DNA of 9,738 bases from Gemmatimonadota bacterium. GTDB taxonomy: Bacteria > 4572-55 > J002. The DNA lies in NCBI GenBank assembly GCA_003697105.1, contig RFFQ01000041.1, forward strand, positions 1 to 9,738, written 5' to 3'. The translations under genes and the position numbers were made by a program. The notes under the pieces are model-generated. The model saw only the letters and a list, made by a program, of their open reading frames with translations. It made no database searches and was not told where the DNA came from. Shown piece after piece: positions 1-6,630 of the stretch. Numbering within the stretch: the first letter of the stretch is position 1; each line of letters opens with the position of its first letter.

Positions 1-24
1 CACGCGGTATTTCGCAATGTTTCA

Positions 25-58
25 GGGTGATTGCCATACGGCAGTCACCCTTTTTTTT
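25..58 (+). terminator. Intrinsic terminator of an upstream gene
   Basis: An 11 bp stem (25-35 pairing with 40-50, one G-T wobble) closes a four-base ATAC loop and is followed directly by eight T residues (51-58). This is a textbook rho-independent terminator. It ends a gene left of the window and isolates the nos promoter from read-through. Confidence 0.9.
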
Positions 59-61
59 CTG

Positions 62-90
62 TTGACAAACTCGGGTTAAATTGATATATC
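62..90 (+). promoter_or_regulatory. Sigma-70-type promoter of the nos operon
   Basis: A perfect -35 box TTGACA (62-67) is followed by a 17 bp spacer and a -10-like TATATC (85-90). It lies just after the upstream terminator and about 100 bp before the first start codon. The same TTGACA/17 bp geometry occurs before the rrf2 gene at 9072-9100, which supports both. Transcription would begin near 97, inside the first operator copy. Confidence 0.7.
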
Positions 91-96
91 CCATAT

Positions 97-116
97 ATAA
101 GATATAAGACTCTTAA
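97..116 (+). promoter_or_regulatory. Operator copy 1 of the nos leader (putative Rrf2 site)
   Basis: The dyad reads ATAAGA-8 bp-TCTTAA. It begins six bases after the -10 box, so it covers the expected transcription start. It aligns base for base with the copy at 153-172 and with the rrf2 operator at 9105-9124, with few mismatches. It also contains a smaller perfect palindrome TAAGA-C-TCTTA (105-115). Binding by the Rrf2 regulator encoded at 9142 is inferred from the shared sequence. Confidence 0.6.
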
Positions 117-152
117 AACTTAATAATCTGTCTAAAATTTTTTAATTCTTAA

Positions 153-172
153 TTAAGATAAAATACTCTTAA
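153..172 (+). promoter_or_regulatory. Operator copy 2 of the nos leader (putative Rrf2 site)
   Basis: The sequence TTAAGA-TAAAATAC-TCTTAA is identical over all 20 bases to the site at 9105-9124 in front of the rrf2 gene. It lies 56 bp downstream of copy 1 and shortly before the ribosome binding site of the cytochrome gene. An extra TCTTAA abuts it on the left, making a perfect 12 bp palindrome at 147-158. Its place well downstream of the start suggests cooperative repression or a transcription roadblock. Confidence 0.7.
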
Positions 173-192
173 AACTTATAATGGAGTCCACC

Positions 193-720
193 ATGTCGAA
201 AAAAAGCACCCTTTTCATTGCCATTTTCGTTCTCTTTATTTACCCGATAGCAGGTATTACTGTTGCGGCTATCGTGATCTATCAAAATCCCGATTTTGAG
301 CCGGTCAAGATGTGGCAATTTGTAACCCGCGAAGACCCCGTAAACGAGTATGGGCTAACCGAATTCCAAATGAAGCACGGGGTTGGTCCCTTTACAAGCG
401 AAGTAAAGATTCCAACTCAGATTGATGAAAATCTTGCTAAAACAGGGGAAGCGGTTTTTCAAGTCAAATGTTCCGGCTGCCATAAATTGGACAAAAAATA
501 TGTGGGTCCGCCCCTGCGGGGAGTAACCATGTATCGCAGCCCGACGTATATCCTGAATATGATTCTTAATCCCGGTGAAATGGTCAAAAGACATCCCATT
601 GCCAAAGGGTTGCTTGCCCAACACTATACCGTGATGAGTCCCCAAAATGTCACTGAGGACGATGCCCGGGCAGTATTGGAATTTTTACGATACGATTTTG
701 AAGTACAATCCGCTAATTAA
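193..720 (+). CDS. Membrane-anchored monohaem cytochrome c of the nos operon
   Basis: A probable electron carrier that feeds N2O reductase. The 175-residue protein has one N-terminal hydrophobic helix (residues ~6-29), probably an uncleaved anchor, and a periplasmic class I cytochrome c domain with a single haem motif CSGCH (residues 93-97). A likely distal methionine ligand lies in the TVMSPQN segment near residue 148. The GPPLRG motif after the haem site is typical of the fold. I chose the ATG at 193 because GGAG (183-186) sits six bases before it. The in-frame ATG at 181 has no ribosome binding site. It is the first gene of the operon, 50 bp before nosZ, a position known from Bacteroidetes-type nos clusters. 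NosR and NosGH are absent from the window, so this cytochrome may link a bc or alternative complex III to NosZ; that role is inferred. Confidence 0.9.
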   Translation: MSKKSTLFIAIFVLFIYPIAGITVAAIVIYQNPDFEPVKMWQFVTREDPVNEYGLTEFQMKHGVGPFTSEVKIPTQIDENLAKTGEAVFQVKCSGCHKLDKKYVGPPLRGVTMYRSPTYILNMILNPGEMVKRHPIAKGLLAQHYTVMSPQNVTEDDARAVLEFLRYDFEVQSAN

Positions 721-770
721 AAGCGGACATTTTTATCATTCCTTCACCTTTTAGCAAGGAGGCATTATCA

Positions 771-2750
771 ATGCTTTTCTCACGTTCAACACGTTGGAGT
801 GCACTCAGCACTATTCTGATTCTCGGTCTTGCCGGTTTATTTTTATGGGGTTGTCCCGCAAAAAAGCCCCAGCAGAACCAATCTCTGATGAGTTCCGGCG
901 ATGCCGCGAGCCAAGTTTATGTGGCGCCGGGTCAATATGATGAGTTTTATGGCTTTTTCTCCGGCGGATTTAGCGGGCAGGTAACCGTTTATGGGTTACC
1001 GTCAGGCAGATTATTCAAGATCATTCCGGTTTTTTCGCAATTTCCCGAAAATAGCTACGGCTATTCAGAGGAAACAAAAGCGATGCTCATGACCTCCTAC
1101 GGGTTTGTTCCGTGGGATGATTCGCACCATCCGGAACTGTCCCAAACTAATGGTGTTCCGGATGGGCGCTGGCTCTTCATTAATGCCAATAATACCCCGC
1201 GGATTGCTCGAATTGATCTAAAAACATTTGAAACCGATGAAATTATTGAAATTCCAAATTCCGGTGGGAATCACGCCTCGCCGTTTTGCACGATGAACAC
1301 GGAATATGTCGTGGCATCCACCCGGTTTAGTGTGCCGATTCCCAATGAAGATGTTTCCATTGAAACCTACAAAGAGAATTTCAAAGGGACGATCACCTTT
1401 ATTAAAGTGGCTGAAGATGGTGATATGGAAATTGCCTTCCAGATTTTGGTCCCGGGGTTTAATTATGACCTCTCCCATTCCGGTAAAGGTGCATCGCATG
1501 GCTGGTCATTCTTTACCTGCTATAATACGGAGCAAGCCAATACGTTGCTCGAAGTGAATGCTTCCCAAAATGATAAAGATTTTATTGCCGCGGTGAATTG
1601 GAAAAAAGCGGAAGAATATGTCGCCCAGGGTAAGGCGAAAGAAATGCCTGCAACCTATTTCAATAACAAAATGAATCATAAGACGCATATCGCCGAATCC
1701 AAAGTGGGGAAGACGGTCAAGGTATTGACCCCCGCCGAATGCCCCGGCTTGATCTACTATCTGCCAACACCGAAGTCCCCCCACGGGGTTGATGTGGACC
1801 CAACCGGAGAATACATCGCCGCTGGCGGGAAATTGGCAACGGTGATTCCGGTACACTCCTTCTCTAAAATGTTAAAAGCGATTGAAGATAAAGCCTTTGA
1901 AACTGAAATTGATGGTATTCCCGTATTAAAATACGAAGCGGTCATGGCGGGTGAAGTGGAAAACTGCGGTTTAGGACCCTTGCACACGGAATTTGACGGG
2001 AACGGATATGCTTATACCTCTGCATTTATCTCCTCAGAAGTCGTCAAGTGGAAAATTGGAACGTGGGAAGTGGTTGACCGCATCCCGACCTATTATTCCA
2101 TTGGTCACTTGATGATCCCCGGTGGTGATAGTCAAAAGCCGTGGGGTAAATATCTGGTCGCCTTAAATAAGATCACAAAAGACCGCTACCTACCCACCGG
2201 ACCCGAACTGTGCCAATCCGCACAATTAATCGATATTTCCGGCGATAAAATGAAATTATTACTCGACTTCCCCACGATGGGTGAACCCCACTATGCTCAA
2301 GCCATTCCAGCGGATATTTTGATGCCCAACGTGACCAAAATATACCCACTGGAAGAAAATCAGCACCCTTATGCCGCCAAAAGCGAAGCCGAAACCGGCA
2401 TGACCCGTGATGGAAACACGGTGCACATCAAAATGACAACCATTCGGACACACTTCGCCCCGGATAATCTGGAAGGGGTGAAAGTAGGGGATAAAGTGTA
2501 TTTTCATGTGACAAATCTGGAACAAGATTGGGATATTCCGCATGGCTTTGCCATGAAAGGTGCCAATACTGCTGAATTGCTAATTATGCCGGGTCAAACC
2601 CGTACCTACGTTTGGGAACCCCAAGAACCCGGGGTGTATCCCTTCTATTGCACTGACTTTTGTTCCGCGTTGCATCAGGAGATGTCGGGTTATGTCCGGG
2701 TCTCTCCTAAAAATGCCAACGTGTCATTTAAGTATCACGTGGGTGAATAA
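771..2750 (+). CDS. nosZ: Nitrous oxide reductase, clade II, Sec/lipoprotein-type signal
   Basis: Reduces N2O to N2 in the periplasm. The 659-residue protein begins with a hydrophobic Sec signal ending in LFLWGC (Cys28), with no twin-arginine motif, as expected for clade II. The N-terminal seven-bladed propeller supplies seven CuZ histidines: H119 and H120 in DDSHHPE, H168, H338 (SPHG), H406 (LHTEF), H446 (GHL) and H507 (EPHY). The C-terminal cupredoxin domain holds CuA: H591, then CTDFCSALHQEM with C627, C631, H635 and M638. The Trp that gives the CuA backbone ligand in Pseudomonas NosZ is Asp629 here. AAGGAGG (756-762) lies eight bases before the start. All copper ligands are present, so the enzyme should be active. 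If Cys28 is lipidated, NosZ is tethered to a membrane. Confidence 0.98.
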   Translation: MLFSRSTRWSALSTILILGLAGLFLWGCPAKKPQQNQSLMSSGDAASQVYVAPGQYDEFYGFFSGGFSGQVTVYGLPSGRLFKIIPVFSQFPENSYGYSEETKAMLMTSYGFVPWDDSHHPELSQTNGVPDGRWLFINANNTPRIARIDLKTFETDEIIEIPNSGGNHASPFCTMNTEYVVASTRFSVPIPNEDVSIETYKENFKGTITFIKVAEDGDMEIAFQILVPGFNYDLSHSGKGASHGWSFFTCYNTEQANTLLEVNASQNDKDFIAAVNWKKAEEYVAQGKAKEMPATYFNNKMNHKTHIAESKVGKTVKVLTPAECPGLIYYLPTPKSPHGVDVDPTGEYIAAGGKLATVIPVHSFSKMLKAIEDKAFETEIDGIPVLKYEAVMAGEVENCGLGPLHTEFDGNGYAYTSAFISSEVVKWKIGTWEVVDRIPTYYSIGHLMIPGGDSQKPWGKYLVALNKITKDRYLPTGPELCQSAQLIDISGDKMKLLLDFPTMGEPHYAQAIPADILMPNVTKIYPLEENQHPYAAKSEAETGMTRDGNTVHIKMTTIRTHFAPDNLEGVKVGDKVYFHVTNLEQDWDIPHGFAMKGANTAELLIMPGQTRTYVWEPQEPGVYPFYCTDFCSALHQEMSGYVRVSPKNANVSFKYHVGE

Positions 2751-2761
2751 TCCGTAAATAG

Positions 2762-2792
2762 GGCTTGCCATGTTCCAAAAGCATGGCAAGCC
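2762..2792 (+). other. Intercistronic RNA hairpin between nosZ and nosB
   Basis: A perfect 11 bp inverted repeat, GGCTTGCCATG (2762-2772) and its complement (2782-2792), encloses a nine-base loop. No T-run follows, and the next ribosome binding site starts six bases later. It is therefore not a standard intrinsic terminator. It more likely stabilises the 3' end of a processed cytochrome-nosZ mRNA or attenuates transcription, so that NosZ exceeds the maturation proteins. Confidence 0.7.
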
Positions 2793-2807
2793 TGCTCAGG
2801 AGACGTT

Positions 2808-3413
2808 ATGAAAATGACATCACGAATCTTATTTGCAGTCGCCGTATTGATGCTCATCGGGGCTTATTTTTTACCGCTGTGGCAAATTATGCTGGAAGCC
2901 CCCCAATACCCAGAGGGGATCGGGTTGATTATTTGGTATAATGACATTGTGGGCTATAAGCCAAATGATCTAAATAATGTAAATGGATTAAACCATTATA
3001 TTGGCATGAGACCCATTGAACCTGAAAACATTCTGGAACTCAAAATTATTCCTTACATTATTGGTTTTATGATTCTCTTTGGGCTGTTGGGGGTCATCCT
3101 CGGTCGTAAAAAATGGCTATATGCGTGGGTCATCACATTAATGATTCTTGGAATCGTGGGATTAGCAGACTATTACCGGTGGGGATATGACTACGGACAT
3201 AATTTGGACCCAACCGCGGCAATTAAAGTCCCGGGGCAATCCTACCAGCCACCGCTGATCGGCTCTAAGAAAATATTGAATTTCACGTCCTATTCGTATC
3301 CGGCAACGGGGGGCTGGATGATTGCAATTTCATTTGTGATTGCAGTACTTGCCGCGATCCACACCTCTAAGTTGTGCCCGCTAGACCGGTTACGGCGGAG
3401 GTTACACCCATGA
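2808..3413 (+). CDS. nosB: NosB-like four-helix membrane protein of clade II nos clusters
   Basis: A 201-residue integral membrane protein with predicted helices at about 7-26, 80-99, 104-122 and 169-186. Two extracytoplasmic loops lie between helices 1-2 and 3-4. The first carries GLNHYIGM (60-67) and the second an aromatic DYYRWGYDYGHNLDP stretch (121-135). A membrane protein of this kind directly after nosZ is a hallmark of clade II clusters; in Wolinella succinogenes NosB is needed for N2O respiration, but its mechanism is unknown. The start is supported by AGGAG (2798-2802). The stop overlaps the nosL start as ATGA, so the two are probably translationally coupled. The assignment rests on position, topology and recognised motifs; the biochemical role is not visible. 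The C-terminal tail is arginine-rich and probably cytoplasmic. Confidence 0.8.
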   Translation: MKMTSRILFAVAVLMLIGAYFLPLWQIMLEAPQYPEGIGLIIWYNDIVGYKPNDLNNVNGLNHYIGMRPIEPENILELKIIPYIIGFMILFGLLGVILGRKKWLYAWVITLMILGIVGLADYYRWGYDYGHNLDPTAAIKVPGQSYQPPLIGSKKILNFTSYSYPATGGWMIAISFVIAVLAAIHTSKLCPLDRLRRRLHP

Positions 3414-3862
3414 AGCGACTCATTGGACTTTTAATTCTTTTGATGGTGGTCACCGGCTGTTCCCCGTCACCGGTACCCATTAATTACGGGGAAGAGAGTT
3501 GCGATTATTGTAAAATGATCATCATGCAACCCAAATATGGCACTGAATTGTTGACCCGAAAAGGAAAGATATATACCTTTGATTCCGTAGAGTGTCTGGT
3601 TGCGTTTTATCTCAAGGAAGAAGTGCCCCACGCCGAAATTCACTCCCTCTGGGTACCGGATTTTGATTCACCGGCGGTCGAATTTCTCGATGCCACCACT
3701 GCGGTTTACCTCCGTAGTGAAAACCTACGAAGCCCCATGGGACTCCATTTAACGGCGTTTCGGGATGTCCCTCAGGTCAAAGCGGCACAGCAGCAATATG
3801 GCGGGGGCATGTTTGCGTGGAACGAAGTTGTAGAACTGGTTAAAAAGGAATGGCAACCGTGA
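3410..3862 (+). CDS. nosL: NosL, copper-binding lipoprotein (CuZ assembly chaperone)
   Basis: NosL delivers Cu(I) to apo-NosZ during assembly of the CuZ site. The 150-residue product has a lipoprotein signal ending in VVTGC (Cys17), so it is probably membrane-anchored in the periplasm. The family's metal-binding segment is visible as SCDYCKMIIM (C31, C34, M36, M39). The conserved FDSVECL motif follows (D58, C62). The chosen start is the ATG at 3410, overlapping the nosB stop by four bases, with GGAGG at 3397-3401. A longer in-frame ORF from 3374 lacks this ribosome binding site and would bury the signal peptide. The gene lies directly before nosD, as in most nos clusters. It overlaps nosD by four bases if nosD starts at GTG 3859. 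Confidence 0.93.
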   Translation: MKRLIGLLILLMVVTGCSPSPVPINYGEESCDYCKMIIMQPKYGTELLTRKGKIYTFDSVECLVAFYLKEEVPHAEIHSLWVPDFDSPAVEFLDATTAVYLRSENLRSPMGLHLTAFRDVPQVKAAQQQYGGGMFAWNEVVELVKKEWQP

Positions 3863-5112
3863 GCCAATGGCGACAGACCATTTTGACGGTACTGATGCTC
3901 CTGAGCAGTCTGGCCCCGTCACTTTCGGCAAAAACATACTGGGTTGATCCCTCCGGGGCATTTTCCTCCATCCGTGCGGCGCTGGCACACGCGACGGATG
4001 GCGATACCCTTCACGTAGCCCCGGGTATTTACCGGGAAGGTGCAATCACCATCGATAAATCAATCCACGTGATCGGACACAACCTGCCTCAAATCGACGG
4101 TGAAGGAACGTACCAGATTATCACCGTGGTAGCCGATAGTGTCCATATTGAAGGTCTTCATTTGATGAACGTGGGTGTCAGTTTTACCCAAGATAATGCC
4201 GCGATTAAATGTGACGCCGTAGAAGGATGTGTCATTGAGAATAACACCATCAGCAACGGCTTTTTTGGGATATACCTCGCAAAATCAGCGAATTGTGTGG
4301 TGAAAAACAACCAAATTAAGGGGGAAGCGGTTCGTGAAGTCAACTCCGGCAACGGTATTCATCTGTGGTATTGCAAGAACATTCTTATCGAGGGTAATAC
4401 CGTGCGCCAACACCGCGACGGTATCTATTTTGAATTTGTGGAACACGGCACCGTACGAAACAACCTGAGTGAGAAAAATCTGCGCTATGGCTTGCACTTT
4501 ATGTTTTCCCATCATTGCCGCTATGAACAGAATCAATTTCAGCAAAACGGCGCAGGCGTAGCAGTTATGTACACGCAGGATGTCCACATGGTCAATAATC
4601 GCTTCCAAAAAAATTGGGGAGCCGCTTCATTTGGATTGTTATTAAAAGATATTCGTGACAGTGAAATTACCCAAAACCATTTCGTCGAAAATACGGTCGG
4701 TATCTATGCCGAAGCATGTGATCGGGTGGTTGTCAGCGAAAACCGGTTTGAACAGAACGGCTGGGCAATTAAACTGATGGCAAATTCAATGGATAACACC
4801 TTCCGGCGCAATAATTTCTTGGTAAATACCTTTGATGTGGCAACAAATAGCCGTCAAAACTTCAATACCTTTGAAGGCAACTATTGGAGCACCTACCGGG
4901 GTTACGACCTAGACCAGGACGATGTCGGTGATGTTCCCTTTCGCCCGGTACGGTTGTTTTCCCTAATTGTTGAAAAACAACCCCCGGCACTCATTCTGCT
5001 GCGGAGTTCGTTCATTGGTCTCCTCGATATTGCAGAACGGGTTTTTCCGGTATTAACTCCAGAAACCCTGATCGACCCCTCTCCGGCAATGATGCCAGTT
5101 ACGGTGGAATAA
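3859..5112 (+). CDS. nosD: NosD, periplasmic beta-helix protein for NosZ maturation
   Basis: NosD works with the NosFY ABC transporter to mature the copper centres of NosZ. The protein (417 residues) has a Sec signal peptide with likely cleavage at SLSA/KT (after residue 24). Next come many right-handed parallel beta-helix turns with repeated N-N-x-I/F-x-x-N-motifs (the carbohydrate-binding/CASH fold), spanning about residues 40-350. The C-terminal segment with PPALILLRSSF and LTPETLIDPSP is typical of NosD and separates it from generic beta-helix proteins. I prefer the GTG start at 3859: AAGGA (3845-3849) is nine bases before it but touches the ATG at 3850, leaving no spacer. The GTGA overlap with the nosL stop implies coupling. 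The alternative start at 3850 adds only three residues. Confidence 0.95.
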   Translation: MSQWRQTILTVLMLLSSLAPSLSAKTYWVDPSGAFSSIRAALAHATDGDTLHVAPGIYREGAITIDKSIHVIGHNLPQIDGEGTYQIITVVADSVHIEGLHLMNVGVSFTQDNAAIKCDAVEGCVIENNTISNGFFGIYLAKSANCVVKNNQIKGEAVREVNSGNGIHLWYCKNILIEGNTVRQHRDGIYFEFVEHGTVRNNLSEKNLRYGLHFMFSHHCRYEQNQFQQNGAGVAVMYTQDVHMVNNRFQKNWGAASFGLLLKDIRDSEITQNHFVENTVGIYAEACDRVVVSENRFEQNGWAIKLMANSMDNTFRRNNFLVNTFDVATNSRQNFNTFEGNYWSTYRGYDLDQDDVGDVPFRPVRLFSLIVEKQPPALILLRSSFIGLLDIAERVFPVLTPETLIDPSPAMMPVTVE

Positions 5113-5137
5113 GACACTCATGGCAAAGGAATTCCCG

Positions 5138-5848
5138 ATGATTGGAATCGTGAATTTGAATAAAAAATTTGGTAAACTGCATGTGTTGAAAGATGTCAGT
5201 GTCCAAATTGAACGCGGATGCGTCAGCGCAATTGTGGGCCCCAACGGTTCTGGAAAAACAACGTTGATAAAGTCCATTTTAGGCTTGGTGAAGCCCAGTT
5301 CAGGACAAATATTTGTCAATGGTATTCAAATCAATGGGGATTGTGCCTATCGCCAGCAAATTGGTTATATGCCCCAAGTTGCCCAATTTCCAGAAAACTT
5401 GACCGTCCGCGAGATTTTACACCTTGTAAAAGATTTGCGGGGAAATCCCACCGATCTTAATGAAACGCTATTTGACCAGTTAGGGCTGGAAAAAGAGCTT
5501 GATAAACGAATGCGTACCCTCTCAGGAGGTACGCGGCAAAAAGTCAGCGCCACCCTCGCCTTCCTGTTTAACCCGAAAATCCTAATTCTGGATGAACCCA
5601 CTGCCGGTCTAGACCCCGTTTCCAGCAGTATCCTCAAAGATCAGATTCAACAGGAGAAAGCTAAAGGTAAAACGGTCATTTTGACGTCACATATTATGAG
5701 CGAGATCGAGGAACTCTCCGATAATATTATCTTTCTGTTGGAAGGCACTGTCCGCTTTGAAGGTGCCATCAAAACGCTAATTGCCGGAACAAATCAACAA
5801 AACTTAGAGCGAACCATTGCTCACATTATGATGCAAGGTGTTGCATGA
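5138..5848 (+). CDS. nosF: NosF, ATP-binding subunit of the NosFY ABC transporter
   Basis: Cytoplasmic ATPase that drives the NosFY complex, which acts with NosD in CuZ assembly (a sulfur species has been proposed as the cargo). The 236-residue protein shows the Walker A GPNGSGKTT (residues 34-42), ABC signature LSGGTRQK (128-135), Walker B ILILDEP (148-154) followed by the D-loop AGLD, and switch histidine H185 in LTSHIMSE. All catalytic motifs are intact. The start at 5138 is preferred because AAAGGA (5125-5130) lies seven bases before it and the product then begins MIGIVNLNKKFG, as expected for NosF. The ATG at 5120 has no convincing ribosome binding site. The stop overlaps the nosY start (ATGA), the usual arrangement for an ATPase-permease pair. 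Confidence 0.96.
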   Translation: MIGIVNLNKKFGKLHVLKDVSVQIERGCVSAIVGPNGSGKTTLIKSILGLVKPSSGQIFVNGIQINGDCAYRQQIGYMPQVAQFPENLTVREILHLVKDLRGNPTDLNETLFDQLGLEKELDKRMRTLSGGTRQKVSATLAFLFNPKILILDEPTAGLDPVSSSILKDQIQQEKAKGKTVILTSHIMSEIEELSDNIIFLLEGTVRFEGAIKTLIAGTNQQNLERTIAHIMMQGVA

Positions 5849-6630
5849 AGACCATTATCAAAGTCATTAAATATGAATTTCATGATATTTTCCGTAGCAA
5901 GTGGCTCATCGCCTATCTCCTGTTTTTCCTGATGGTTACCGATACATTGTTCCGGTTTGGGGGGGGCGGCAACCGTGTCATTTTAAGTTTGATGAATCTT
6001 GTCATTTTTGTTATCCCCCTGATTAGCATCCTATTTGGCACCATGTATCTGTATCATTCGCAGGAATTTATCAAATTGTTGCTTTCGCACCCCATTCACC
6101 GGCGTTCCTTGTTTGCAGGAATGTACTTAGGGTTGGCAATTCCCCTTTCGCTTAGTTTTTGGTTGGGTGTTAGTATCCCTTTTGCCTACCATGATGATGG
6201 CTCCAACCTGATGGCGTTGGGCATGCTTCTAATGTCGGGTGTATTCCTGACACTGATTTTCACGGCGCTGGCATTTCTAACCGCGGCTATTTTATCCGAT
6301 AAAACGAAAGGGTTTGGCGTGGCGATCTTGGTTTGGTTGTTCTTTGTTGTCATTTATGATGGCTTAATCTTGTTGACGGTCTTTATCTTTGCCGACTATC
6401 CCCTTGAACAACCGCTGATCATTCTCAGTTTATTCAATCCGATTGATCTTGCCCGAATTTTGATGTTATTAAGTCTTGATATTTCCGCATTAATGGGTTA
6501 CACGGGTGCTGTATTTAATAAATTTTTGGGGAGTACGTGGGGCATGGCGCTCTCGATCTTCTGTTTAGCACTGTGGAGCATCTTACCTTACATCGCGGCA
6601 AGCCGGCAGTTCCAAGATGAAGACTTTTAA
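5845..6630 (+). CDS. nosY: NosY, membrane permease of the NosFY ABC transporter
   Basis: The 261-residue integral membrane protein has about six hydrophobic helices, starting with the WLIAYLLFFLMV segment near residues 19-30. It is the ABC-2-type transmembrane partner of NosF. The segment SLFNPIDLARIL (about residues 196-207) is a conserved NosY mark. The start overlaps the nosF stop by four bases. A run of eight G residues (5959-5966), coding for a glycine stretch near residues 39-41, is a potential slippage site: one added or lost base would truncate the protein early. The 3' end overlaps the start of the next gene by 14 bases. The C-terminal RQFQDEDF tail is probably cytoplasmic. Confidence 0.95.
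   Translation: MKTIIKVIKYEFHDIFRSKWLIAYLLFFLMVTDTLFRFGGGGNRVILSLMNLVIFVIPLISILFGTMYLYHSQEFIKLLLSHPIHRRSLFAGMYLGLAIPLSLSFWLGVSIPFAYHDDGSNLMALGMLLMSGVFLTLIFTALAFLTAAILSDKTKGFGVAILVWLFFVVIYDGLILLTVFIFADYPLEQPLIILSLFNPIDLARILMLLSLDISALMGYTGAVFNKFLGSTWGMALSIFCLALWSILPYIAASRQFQDEDF

Noticed and set aside
741-759. Possible pairing of CCTT with the AAGG of the nosZ ribosome binding site as a translational switch
   Set aside because: Only four or five base pairs, which is too weak to support a regulatory structure.
1506-1856. Long open frame on the minus strand inside nosZ, and others at 1218-1499, 1757-1987 and 2259-2543
   Set aside because: They lie wholly inside a certain nosZ, have no ribosome binding sites or family motifs, and follow from its codon usage.
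3374-3409. Longer NosL start at 3374
   Set aside because: It adds 12 residues before a clear lipoprotein signal and has no ribosome binding site, while ATG 3410 has GGAGG and the ATGA overlap.
4285-4608. Minus-strand open frames within nosD (also 4158-4352) and across nosD/nosF (4902-5117, 5053-5319)
   Set aside because: They are shadows of the NosD repeat codons and the NosF N-terminus; their translations show no recognisable domain.
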